A DNA stretch of 7,980 bases from Maricaulis sp. (GTDB lineage: Bacteria; Pseudomonadota; Alphaproteobacteria; Caulobacterales; Maricaulaceae). The notes under the pieces are model-generated. The model was given only the letters and a program-made list of their open reading frames with translations, made no database searches and was not told where the DNA came from. Positions 1 to 6,447 of this stretch are shown one piece after another (positions within the stretch are counted from its first letter, which is position 1; each line of letters opens with the position of its first letter). The position numbers and the translations under genes are program-made. Location of the stretch: contig NZLV01000010.1 in assembly GCA_002694345.1 (NCBI GenBank), forward strand, positions 1-7,980, given 5' to 3'.

Positions 1-782
1 ATGCGATAGGCCTGCAACACGTCCCGCGTCGGTCCACCAAACGGGATGCGACCGCTGTCCAGCATCTGGTCGATGGAGGCGCGCAGGGAATTGATCGCCG
101 TATCCAGGCGTTCTTCCTCGGCAGCCGGGTCCTCGGCGATCAGGCGGGTGGATTCGACGTGCGGCTCGAACAGGACGGCCACGCCCTGCACGACACCGCC
201 GGAATAGGCGCCACCCTGGAAACGTTCCGGCCGGGACTGGCGGACATCCAGTCCGGCCATTTCCTCGGCCTCGACGATATCGCCGGACGCCACGATCTCG
301 GCGAGCACCATGGCGACGGTCTGCAGGGTCTCGATCTCGTCGACCTCGACCTGGCGTTCCTGGGAGGTCTGCGCCGTCAGCACACCGACCATGCGGCCAC
401 CGCGAAGGATCGGCACACCGACGAAGGTGTTGAAGGGCTCTTCCCCGGTTTCCGGTTTGTAGGAGAAGGCCGGATGCGCCCGGGCATTGGAGGTCGACAG
501 GGGGCGGGCCCGGCGCGCGACCAGACCAACCAGGCCCTCGCCCGGCTGCAGGCGAACCGAGTGAACCGATTCCGGCTTCAGACCGAAGGTGGCGCAAAGT
601 TCCAGCGCATTGGACTGGCGCGCCAGATAGATGGAGCACACATCCCAGCCCGCCTCCTGGGCGATCATCGCCGTGAGGTGGTCCAGGCGGGCCTGGGCGT
701 TCTCCTGCACCGCCATGAGCTCGCGCATGCGCTTGAGCAGGCGGCGGGGATCCCGCACCGGAGGTGTCTTCGCGTCATCCAT
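1..782 (-). CDS. ptsP: Nitrogen-PTS Enzyme I (PtsP, EI-Ntr), N-terminal 260 residues; runs off the left edge
   Basis: Phosphoenolpyruvate-protein phosphotransferase of the nitrogen PTS, a cytoplasmic enzyme that autophosphorylates from PEP and passes the phosphate to NPr and EIIA-Ntr. Seen: the ATG at 782-780 opens a frame that stays open to base 1. Residues about 20-165 form a GAF domain (hydrophobic strand around WDVCSIYLAR at 46-55, GEGLVGLVARRARPL at 81-95, FVGVPILRGGRMVGVL at 120-135). From about residue 188 the PEP-utiliser N-terminal domain begins (GGAYSGGVVQGVAVLFEP, 190-207). The phospho-histidine and PEP-binding domains would lie outside the window; the full family length is about 750 residues. 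It starts 2 bases after the lysC stop with only a weak AGGT Shine-Dalgarno, so translational coupling to lysC is likely. Known of the family: in Caulobacter and Sinorhizobium the GAF domain responds to glutamine and links nitrogen status to (p)ppGpp. That role here is inferred. Confidence 0.95.
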   Translation of the reverse strand, partial: MDDAKTPPVRDPRRLLKRMRELMAVQENAQARLDHLTAMIAQEAGWDVCSIYLARQSNALELCATFGLKPESVHSVRLQPGEGLVGLVARRARPLSTSNARAHPAFSYKPETGEEPFNTFVGVPILRGGRMVGVLTAQTSQERQVEVDEIETLQTVAMVLAEIVASGDIVEAEEMAGLDVRQSRPERFQGGAYSGGVVQGVAVLFEPHVESTRLIAEDPAAEEERLDTAINSLRASIDQMLDSGRIPFGGPTRDVLQAYR

Positions 783-784
783 GC

Positions 785-2005
785 CTATACCTGATCCAAT
801 CCATAGGCCGCGTGCAAGGCTCTCACCGCACGTTCCACCGCGTCATTCTCGATCAGTGCTGAAATCTTGATCTCCGATGTCGCAAGAACGCGCACGGGAA
901 TGGACTGTTCCCCCAGAACGGCGAACAGGGAACGGGCAATATCAGCCCTTTGACGCAATCCTGAACCGACAACAGAGACTTTCGCCAATCCGGTCTCACT
1001 GGTCATGTCGATGCCCGGCAGGGCCGCGTCCAGAGCCGCCTGGGCCCGATCGAGATCCCGGTGAGCGACGGAAAACTCCAGGGTTACGGACCCCGCGGCC
1101 CGCGCCTGGGCCTGGACGATCATGTCGACCCCGATGCCCGCTTCAGCGAGTGCCGCGAAGGCCCGCGCCGGCAGATCCGACCGGTTCGACGTCCCGACCA
1201 GGGCGATGCGGGCCTGGTCGCGCGCATAGGCGACACCCGACACGATCCGCCGTTCGGCGACATCCCGGTTGGAGACGACATCGGTCCCCCGACTTTCGCC
1301 CGCTTCCAGGAAGGAGGACAGCACGCGCATGGGAACGCCGCGCGCCTTGGCAAACTCGACGGAGCGGGTCTGCAGGACCTTGGCGCCCTGGGCTGCCAGT
1401 TCCAGCATCTCGTCATGGCTGATGGCATCCAGCTGTCCGGCCGCCGGCTCAATCCGCGGATCGGTGGTGTAGACCCCGTCCACATCCGTATAGATGTCGC
1501 AACGCGCGCCCAGCGCCGCTGCCAGCGCCGCTGCCGACAGATCGGTGCCGCCACGCCCCAGCGTGCGGACATCGCCGTCCCGGGTGATGCCCTGGAAACC
1601 GGCCAGCACCGGGATGACCCCGGCTTCCATCGCGGTCTCCAGTACGGAAACATCCATGCCCGCAATCCGCGCTGCACCGGCCGGACCGTCCGTGATCACC
1701 GGCAATTGCCAGCCCAGGAAAGAGCGGGATTGGAACCCCGCCTCGCGCAAGGCCAGCGCCATCAGGGCGGAGGACACCTGTTCACCGGCCGCCAGCGCCA
1801 CATCGGTCTCAGGATCACCCAGGCCGGCGCCCAGATCCTGGGTCAGGCCGAGAATGCGGTCGGTCTCGCCCGCCATGGCCGACACCACGACCACCATGAC
1901 CTCGCCGCGGCGCGCCGCTTCGGCGACCAGTCCGGCAGAATGACGGATCCGCTCGATCGACCCGACCGAGGTTCCGCCGAATTTGGCCACCACGCGTGTG
2001 CTCAA
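785..2005 (-). CDS. lysC: Aspartokinase (LysC), feedback-regulated, TTG start, 406 residues
   Basis: Phosphorylates L-aspartate with ATP, the first step towards lysine, threonine, methionine and diaminopimelate. Seen: kinase signature KFGGTSV at residues 8-14, VVSAMAGETDRIL at 40-52, GRGGTDLSA at 150-158 and DVDGVYTTDPR at 174-184, then two ACT-type regulatory repeats (about 265-335 and 341-402) including ATSEIKISALI at 375-385. The ACT pair is where lysine and threonine inhibit this enzyme class. The frame is open upstream to an ATG at 2170, but homology begins just before KFGGTSV. I chose the TTG at 2005-2003 because GAGGGA lies 5 bases upstream and the length (406) fits the monofunctional family. 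GTG at 2020 or 1993 are alternatives. It is first gene of a lysC-ptsP unit. No lysine riboswitch is recognisable in the upstream 190 bases. Confidence 0.96.
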   Translation of the reverse strand: MSTRVVAKFGGTSVGSIERIRHSAGLVAEAARRGEVMVVVVSAMAGETDRILGLTQDLGAGLGDPETDVALAAGEQVSSALMALALREAGFQSRSFLGWQLPVITDGPAGAARIAGMDVSVLETAMEAGVIPVLAGFQGITRDGDVRTLGRGGTDLSAAALAAALGARCDIYTDVDGVYTTDPRIEPAAGQLDAISHDEMLELAAQGAKVLQTRSVEFAKARGVPMRVLSSFLEAGESRGTDVVSNRDVAERRIVSGVAYARDQARIALVGTSNRSDLPARAFAALAEAGIGVDMIVQAQARAAGSVTLEFSVAHRDLDRAQAALDAALPGIDMTSETGLAKVSVVGSGLRQRADIARSLFAVLGEQSIPVRVLATSEIKISALIENDAVERAVRALHAAYGLDQV

Positions 2006-2010
2006 ACCTG

Positions 2011-2016
2011 TCCCTC
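2011..2016 (-). promoter_or_regulatory. Shine-Dalgarno of lysC that supports a TTG start
   Basis: On the minus strand GAGGGA sits 5 bases before the TTG at 2005-2003. No comparable site precedes the in-frame ATG at 2170, and the GTG at 2020 has an AGGA only 3 bases away, too close to be favoured. This decides the start given for lysC. Confidence 0.6.
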
Positions 2017-2051
2017 GCACTTTTCCTTTTGGCCCGGAGCGACCTAGATCA

Positions 2052-2061
2052 TGTGCGCACA
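2052..2061. repeat. Perfect 10-base palindrome TGTGCGCACA
   Basis: The sequence reads identically on both strands and lies 47 bases upstream of the lysC start. GTGCG (2053-2057) also recurs inverted as CGCAC (2066-2070) eight bases further on. This could be an operator half-site arrangement, but a 10-base palindrome in GC-rich DNA can occur by chance. Confidence 0.3.
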
Positions 2062-2095
2062 GTGTCGCACCGGGCTCGATTAGCGCGGCAGCCGG

Positions 2096-2110
2096 GGCCA
2101 TATTATGGCC
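2096..2110. repeat. Perfect dyad with 7-base arms around a candidate -10 element
   Basis: GGCCATA and TATGGCC flank a single T. It is the only AT-rich spot in the divergent region and coincides with -10-like sequences on both strands, so a dimeric regulator bound here could act on both lysC and ubiG. No regulator family is recognisable from the motif. Confidence 0.35.
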
Positions 2111-2199
2111 GCGGCGCCGGCGGTTAGGTAAGCGGACATGATCCGGCGCGCAACGCTTGAACGCAATCACGGGCCAACTCGCCCGCAGGGAGAATTCGC

Positions 2200-2958
2200 A
2201 TGGCCACGGCTACAGCACCGGAAACTCTGACCCGGCCATCCATCGATCCCGAGGAAGTCGAGAAATTCTCGCGCATCGCTGCGGAATGGTGGGACCCGGA
2301 GTCCAAGTTCAAACCCCTGCACAAATTCAACCCGGTCCGGCTGGGCTATATCCGCGACGTGATTGGCCAGCATTTCGGCCGGTCCGGCGACAAGCCCCTG
2401 GAAGGCTTGCGCATTCTGGATATCGGTTGCGGTGGCGGCCTGGTCTGCGAACCGATGGCCCGCCTGGGTGCCAGCATTACCGGCGTAGATGCGGCCGAGG
2501 CCAATGTGAAGACCGCCAGCGTCCATGCCGAAGAGCAGGGTCTGGAAATCGACTACCGCCACGGCGTCGCCGAGCAATTGCTGGAAAATGGCGAACCGCC
2601 CTTCGATGTCGTGCTCAATCTGGAAGTGATGGAGCATGTCGCCAATCCGCACACCTTCCTGGTCGATTGTGCCCAGCTGGTGAAGCCGGGCGGCTTGATG
2701 ATCTGCGCCACGATCAACCGCACGCCCAAGGCCTTTGCCATGGCGATTGTCGGTGCGGAATGGGTGATGGGCTGGCTGCCGCGCGGCACGCACCGCTTCG
2801 GCAAGCTGGTGAAACCGCAGGAAATCCGCGCCGCACTGGGCGAAGGCGGCATGACGCTGCGTTCCCCGGTCGGGGTCGGCTACAATCCCCTGACGGACCA
2901 GTTCTCGCTCAATGATGATGTGTCGGTGAACTACATGGTCGTCGCCGACAAGGCCTGA
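2200..2958 (+). CDS. ubiG: Ubiquinone biosynthesis O-methyltransferase (UbiG/Coq3), 252 residues
   Basis: SAM-dependent enzyme that performs both O-methylations in ubiquinone synthesis (on the C5 hydroxyl and on the final demethylubiquinol), acting at the inner face of the cytoplasmic membrane. Seen: the UbiG N-terminal hallmark from about residue 20 (EKFSRIAAEWWDPESKFKPL, then HKFNPVRL at 41-48), SAM motif I LDIGCGGG at 73-80, the acidic ribose-binding position D98 in GVDAAE, and LEVMEHV at 141-147. Residues 165-203 hold the UbiG-specific insertion ending in RGTHRFGKL, which in the family contacts membrane lipid. Length is normal (about 240-255). The start is well fixed: AGGGAGA at 2187-2193 lies 6 bases before ATG. 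It is divergent from lysC. The next gene on the same strand begins 155 bases later, so cotranscription is possible but not shown. Confidence 0.97.
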   Translation: MATATAPETLTRPSIDPEEVEKFSRIAAEWWDPESKFKPLHKFNPVRLGYIRDVIGQHFGRSGDKPLEGLRILDIGCGGGLVCEPMARLGASITGVDAAEANVKTASVHAEEQGLEIDYRHGVAEQLLENGEPPFDVVLNLEVMEHVANPHTFLVDCAQLVKPGGLMICATINRTPKAFAMAIVGAEWVMGWLPRGTHRFGKLVKPQEIRAALGEGGMTLRSPVGVGYNPLTDQFSLNDDVSVNYMVVADKA

Positions 2959-3113
2959 ACCGGGCGACCGATCAAAAAATAGTCCCGGGCAGCAAGCGCC
3001 TGAGATTGCGGTAATATTCTATAACCAGGCTGTGTTGGCGGCCGCAGGCTTAAGGTTTCAGCAAGCACGACAGGGAACATTCGGGCCAGCGATTTTCCAT
3101 GGAGATTCTGGCC
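2959..3113 (+). promoter_or_regulatory. ubiG to chemoreceptor spacer with an AT-rich candidate promoter/operator
   Basis: There is no gene here. The notable element is an imperfect dyad at 3010-3026 (GGTAATATTCTATAACC, 6 of 8 pairs matching) that includes TATAAC at 3020-3025, a possible -10 box about 90 bases before the chosen receptor start. No good -35 box stands 17 bases upstream. A weak hairpin just after the ubiG stop (GAC/GTC plus CCGG/CCGG arms, about 2960-2988) lacks a following T run, so ubiG has no clear terminator and read-through into the receptor gene is possible. Confidence 0.3.
3101..3105 (+). promoter_or_regulatory. Shine-Dalgarno deciding the chemoreceptor start
   Basis: GGAGA lies 8 bases before the ATG at 3114. 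The in-frame ATG at 3099 is 15 bases earlier and has no purine-rich site at usable distance (upstream bases are GCCAGCGATTTTCC). The downstream start is therefore preferred. Confidence 0.65.
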
Positions 3114-5120
3114 ATGTCCGGTGCTGCCGCGAAGAAGCCGTCGAGCCCCCAAGCCAATACCCTTTCCACCGAACTGCTGGACCGGCTGCTGAGCTTTCTG
3201 TCTCCGCAGAGCGTTTCACAATCCGATTGCTCCGATGCCTGGGCTGCGCTGGAACCGGCAATGGGTCCCATCCTCGAGGATTTCTACGCCCGGCTGGTGC
3301 AGGATCCCGATCTGGCCCGCATCTTTTCCGGCTATGAGGACAAGTCCAAGGATATCGCAGCCCGCCAGGTGAAACACTGGCATGGCCTGATGACGCAAAA
3401 GCCGGGCATTGATTTCCAGGGCCGCTCGATCCGGATTGCCGAGGCGCATGTCCGCATCGGCCTGCCCTCGCACTGGTATATCGCCGCCTATGGCCGGGTT
3501 CTGGCCGGCGCCATTCCGGCCCTGTTCGCCAAATACCGCCTGAACCCGAAAAAGGCCGAGCGCGTCGTCGCCGCCCTGATCTCCCGCGCCTTTCTCGACA
3601 TTTGCGCCGCTCAGGAAGGCTATGAGAACGGCATCCGCATCCGGGTCGAGGAAGACAATCGCCGCGACACCAATCTGGCCAGCCTGCGCAGCGTCGCCGA
3701 CACGATCGTGTCGATCAATGACCTCTCCCTGAACATGGCGCTGCTGCAATCCTCGACGGACGAGGCCACCAGCAACAGCCAGTCCATCTCCGCCGCGGCC
3801 GAGGAATTGCTGACCTCGGTGCAGCAGATCGCCGAGAACTCCGATGGTGCCGCCGAGCGTGCGCGCTCCACCAACGCCTCCGTGCACGAAAGCATCGGGG
3901 CCATGGACAGCGTGGCCTCCTCGATCGCCGACATCGCCCGCACGGCCGAGGAAAGCGCGCAAAGCCTGAAGGAGCTCAATGAAGCCTCCGAGCAGATCAG
4001 CGACTTCCTTTCCGTCATCGAGACCATTTCCGACCAGACCAATCTGCTCGCGCTGAATGCGACGATCGAAGCGGCCCGGGCCGGGGAAGCCGGCCGGGGG
4101 TTCGCCGTTGTGGCTTCGGAGGTGAAGTCCCTCGCCACCCAGGCGGCCAAGGCGACCGAAGACATTTCCGACCGGATTGCAGCTCTCAAGAGCGGCATGT
4201 CCGTGATCGAACAGGCCCTGGAAGGGTCCCGCTCCGCCGTTCAGTCCGGCCAGAGCACGATCGAGGGGGCCAACTCCCTGATCCGCTCGGTCGGCGACCA
4301 GGTGTCCGACGTGACCGGACGGATGGAGGAAATCTCCGCCATCCTGAAGCAGCAGGAATCCACGACCGCCGAAATCTCCACCAACATCACGGGTGTGGCC
4401 GACCGTGCCGGCGACAACCGGACCCGGCTGAACCAGATGGTGGAATCCCTGAAAGGCTCCAATGACGCTTTCCTGGGCAATGCGCAGAGCTGGTTCGTCG
4501 CCGACTCGCACCGCTCACTGGTGCAGATGGCCAAGATCGACCATGTCGTCTTCAAGAAGAAGATCGTCGACACGGTGTCCGGCCATATCGAGGGCCGCGC
4601 CGTGGACGTACCGGACCATCACAACTGCCGCTTGGGCAAATGGTATGACAGTCTGAACGTCCCTGCGATCCGCAATCACACGGCCTATAAGAGCCTCGTG
4701 GAACCGCATAAGCGCGTCCATGCCGCCGGCCGCAGCGCGCTGGAGGCCCTGGAAGCCGGCGATCGCCGCAATGCCTATGCCCGGCTCGTGGATCTGGAAG
4801 ATGCCAGCAAGGAAGTCCTGGCGCTGCTGGATGCGCTGGCCGAGGCCTTTGACGGCGAACTGAAATCCGCCGACAGCCGGTATGTATCGCGCCGCCCGGT
4901 CAGCCAGGTGCAGGCCCAGTCCCGCAGCGACAAGTCGCAGGGCCTGATCCATATCGAGAACGTGTCCGAAGGCGGGCTGGGTATTGCTGGCGCTGATGCC
5001 GGTGCGGTCGGTGACGTCATCCAGGTCGAGCACAATGGCCAGACCGTGCTAGGCGAAATCGCCTGGAAGAAGGACGGCAAGGCAGGCATCCGCCTGCTCA
5101 AGGGCCGGCTGGACGTCTAG
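3114..5120 (+). CDS. Soluble globin-coupled chemoreceptor: protoglobin - MCP - CZB - PilZ-like, 668 residues
   Basis: Cytoplasmic methyl-accepting chemotaxis protein, expected to signal through CheW/CheA. No transmembrane segment or signal peptide is visible. Seen in order: (1) residues about 20-180, a protoglobin-type sensor with the HemAT-like motif AHVRIGLPSHWY, making H112 the probable proximal heme ligand. (2) About 195-455, a coiled-coil MCP domain with a methylation-helix-like stretch (SAAAEELLTSVQQI, 226-239) and the conserved hairpin tip spanning 307-334 (DQTNLLALNATIEAARAGE then AGRGFAVVA). (3) About 460-550, a CZB zinc-binding domain with the expected H477, C505 (in HHNCRLGKWY), H532 and H536 (PHKRVHAAG). 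(4) About 590-664, a PilZ-like domain with NVSEGG at 616-621. In the PilZ part, the usual RxxxR reads R593-R594-PVSQ, so the second Arg is missing. Family knowledge: globins of this type sense O2 or redox, CZB domains sense zinc or hypochlorite, PilZ binds cyclic-di-GMP. No NWETF-type CheR-tethering tail is present. No che genes are adjacent. Confidence 0.93.
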   Translation: MSGAAAKKPSSPQANTLSTELLDRLLSFLSPQSVSQSDCSDAWAALEPAMGPILEDFYARLVQDPDLARIFSGYEDKSKDIAARQVKHWHGLMTQKPGIDFQGRSIRIAEAHVRIGLPSHWYIAAYGRVLAGAIPALFAKYRLNPKKAERVVAALISRAFLDICAAQEGYENGIRIRVEEDNRRDTNLASLRSVADTIVSINDLSLNMALLQSSTDEATSNSQSISAAAEELLTSVQQIAENSDGAAERARSTNASVHESIGAMDSVASSIADIARTAEESAQSLKELNEASEQISDFLSVIETISDQTNLLALNATIEAARAGEAGRGFAVVASEVKSLATQAAKATEDISDRIAALKSGMSVIEQALEGSRSAVQSGQSTIEGANSLIRSVGDQVSDVTGRMEEISAILKQQESTTAEISTNITGVADRAGDNRTRLNQMVESLKGSNDAFLGNAQSWFVADSHRSLVQMAKIDHVVFKKKIVDTVSGHIEGRAVDVPDHHNCRLGKWYDSLNVPAIRNHTAYKSLVEPHKRVHAAGRSALEALEAGDRRNAYARLVDLEDASKEVLALLDALAEAFDGELKSADSRYVSRRPVSQVQAQSRSDKSQGLIHIENVSEGGLGIAGADAGAVGDVIQVEHNGQTVLGEIAWKKDGKAGIRLLKGRLDV

Positions 5121-5144
5121 CCGGACAGACAGACCACGAAACAG

Positions 5145-5174
5145 GGGCGGTGCTGCGGCACCGCCCTTTTTTTT
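5145..5174 (+). terminator. Intrinsic terminator of the chemoreceptor gene
   Basis: A perfect 9-base-pair stem (GGGCGGTGC 5145-5153 with GCACCGCCC 5158-5166) closes on a TGCG tetraloop and is followed directly by eight T (5167-5174). It lies 24 bases after the receptor stop and just before the end of the convergent DUF1178 gene. On the minus strand the stem is followed by CTGTTTCG, too poor in T for a strong terminator in that direction, though the hairpin could still help. Confidence 0.95.
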
Positions 5175-5180
5175 GTCGGG

Positions 5181-5606
5181 CTAGTTGGCCTTTTTGGGAG
5201 GAAGCGGGGCCAGGGCGTCCGGCAGGGGCGTCACCTCCACCCCGTCCTCGATCAGCTGGCGGGTCTCCTCGGCGGAGCTCTCGCCATAGATCAGGCGGGC
5301 TTCCTTGCGCCCCTCATGCATGTCGCGCGCTTCGCGGGCGAAGTCCTCACCGACATAGTCGAAATTCTGGCGGATATGGGCGCGGACCTTGCCCGCCATC
5401 TCCGCCAGTTTCTTCTGTTCGGACCGGGCCTCCCTGGACCGCGAGGTGGAGACGGCCGGAGCGGCCAGCGCCTTACGCACGGAGAGGCTGCCACAATGCG
5501 GACATTCCACCAGTCCGCGCTCGGCCTGGTCGTCATAGGCCTGCGAGTTGGAGAACCAGGCCTCGAACTCATGGGCCTCGTCGCATATCAGCGCGTAGCG
5601 GATCAT
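5181..5606 (-). CDS. DUF1178 family protein with a zinc-ribbon-like N terminus, 141 residues
   Basis: Function unknown. Seen: the family's characteristic start MIRYALICDEAHEFEAWF (C8, H12, W17), then VECPHCGS (C35, C38), which together could bind one metal ion as a CHCC site. The region 60-105 is charged and predicted helical (EARSEQKKLAEMAGKVR and on). The C terminus is proline-rich (PLPDALAPLPPKKAN). Length is normal for DUF1178. The frame extends 13 codons upstream to 5645, but that part overlaps the amidase gene and lacks family similarity, so ATG 5606 is chosen; its Shine-Dalgarno is weak (CCCGGAA, somewhat distant). It lies 7 bases after the amidase stop, last gene of the comF-grxC-amidase-DUF1178 unit, which suggests coupling and perhaps a shared redox or metal-related setting (inference). 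Confidence 0.9.
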   Translation of the reverse strand: MIRYALICDEAHEFEAWFSNSQAYDDQAERGLVECPHCGSLSVRKALAAPAVSTSRSREARSEQKKLAEMAGKVRAHIRQNFDYVGEDFAREARDMHEGRKEARLIYGESSAEETRQLIEDGVEVTPLPDALAPLPPKKAN

Positions 5607-5613
5607 GGTGCGA

Positions 5614-6447
5614 TCACAGTTCCGGGCCCGACAGGTCGCGATCATGGCTCAGGGCCGGCACCCGGCGGCGCGCATCCTCGACCCGGGACAGGTCGATCGA
5701 GGCGGTCAGCACACCCGGCTCGTCATGCGGCAATTCCGCGATGATCTGCCCCCACGGGTCGATCACCATGGAATGGCCCCAGGTGCGGCGGCCATCGGCG
5801 TGCAGGCCGCCCTGGGCGGGGGCCAGCACGAAACTGCCCGTCTCGATCGCCCGGGCCCGTAACAGGACCTCCCAATGCGCCTTGCCCGTGGTGCGGGTGA
5901 AAGCGGCGGGGACGGTCAGGATCTGGGCCCCGGCCTGGGCCAGGCGGCGATAGAGATAGGCGAAGCGCACATCATAGCAGATCGACAGGCCCAGCCGGGC
6001 GCCTTCAGCCTCGGTCAGCACCAGCCGGTCACCGGCCTGATAGTTGTCACTCTCGCGATAGCTCTCGCCTTGTCCCAGACCGACATCAAACATGTGGGCC
6101 TTGTCATACCAGGCCTTCACTGCGCCATCCGGGCCGAACAGGAAAGACCGGTTCAGCGCCTTGCCGCCCTTGGCCTGTTTCAGGGCCAGCGAGCCGATCA
6201 GCAGGGAAATGCCCAGCTCCTTGGCCAGCGCCGCGAAGGCGGGAATGGCGGGATCGGTGTCCGGCGCATGCATCAGCTTGAAGGCGGCCTCTGAATCCTT
6301 CTGGACCAGATGCGTGACTTCCGGGGTGGCCACCAGACGCGCGCCCTCGCCCGCCGCCTGCCGGATCAGGTCCGTGGCGTCGGCCAGATTGGCAGCCGGG
6401 TCGATCCCGGAGCGCATCTGGATGAGGGCGACATCAAGCTTGGGCAT
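5614..6447 (-). CDS. Carbon-nitrogen hydrolase of the NIT1/NIT2 branch (likely deaminated-glutathione amidase or omega-amidase), 277 residues
   Basis: Cytoplasmic amidase of the nitrilase superfamily. Seen: the catalytic Glu-Lys-Cys triad as E43 (TPEVTH), K116 (YDKAHMFDV) and C157 (LSICYDVRF), plus the second conserved Glu E193 in HWEVLLRARAIE (191-202). The KAHMFDV form with ESD at 132-134 fits the NIT1/NIT2-like branch better than plant-type nitrilases or N-carbamoylputrescine amidases. Family knowledge: NIT1 and bacterial YbeM repair deaminated glutathione formed by side reactions of transaminases; NIT2 is an omega-amidase on alpha-ketoglutaramate. The two cannot be separated by eye. The neighbouring glutaredoxin favours the glutathione reading (inference). 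Its ATG shares one base with the grxC TGA (TGATG at 6449-6445), so translation is probably coupled. Length is normal for the family. Confidence 0.93.
   Translation of the reverse strand: MPKLDVALIQMRSGIDPAANLADATDLIRQAAGEGARLVATPEVTHLVQKDSEAAFKLMHAPDTDPAIPAFAALAKELGISLLIGSLALKQAKGGKALNRSFLFGPDGAVKAWYDKAHMFDVGLGQGESYRESDNYQAGDRLVLTEAEGARLGLSICYDVRFAYLYRRLAQAGAQILTVPAAFTRTTGKAHWEVLLRARAIETGSFVLAPAQGGLHADGRRTWGHSMVIDPWGQIIAELPHDEPGVLTASIDLSRVEDARRRVPALSHDRDLSGPEL

Larger units (their letters stand above)
2006..2199. promoter_or_regulatory. Divergent lysC / ubiG promoter region
   Basis: These 194 bases must hold promoters for both lysC (minus) and ubiG (plus). The only AT-rich pocket is 2100-2106. 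On the plus strand it gives TATTAT (2101-2106). On the minus strand it gives CATAAT (plus 2102-2107), with a weak TTACCT 18 bases upstream. Neither has a convincing -35 box, so both are candidates only. Two short dyads (2052-2061 and 2096-2110) are listed separately. An in-frame extension of lysC covers much of this stretch but has no conserved-looking protein sequence. Confidence 0.4.

Noticed and set aside
159..794. A 211-codon plus-strand open frame antisense to ptsP
   Set aside because: The minus strand encodes a clear GAF plus PEP-utiliser N-terminal domain here, while the plus-strand translation resembles nothing known.
1061..2047. A 328-codon plus-strand open frame antisense to lysC
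   Set aside because: It has no recognisable domain and covers the strongly conserved lysC kinase and ACT regions; it is a GC-driven shadow frame.
2006..2199. Lysine riboswitch before lysC
   Set aside because: The region is short and shows neither the multi-helix core nor a terminator or anti-terminator pair; the class is also uncommon in alphaproteobacteria.
2959..2990. Possible terminator after ubiG (CCGG..GAC pairing with GTC..CCGG)
   Set aside because: The stem is short with a 2-base bulge and no T run follows; the only A run is in the loop.
3034..3062. A sigma-54-like -24/-12 promoter around TGGCGGCCGCAGG
   Set aside because: The GG and GC spacing and the TTGC half do not fit; the match is limited to TGGC in GC-rich sequence.
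3216..4511. A 431-codon open frame on the minus strand inside the chemoreceptor gene
   Set aside because: It lies antisense to a gene with clear domains. Its translation is Gly/Arg/His-rich with no family motif, as expected from the antisense of a high-GC coding frame.
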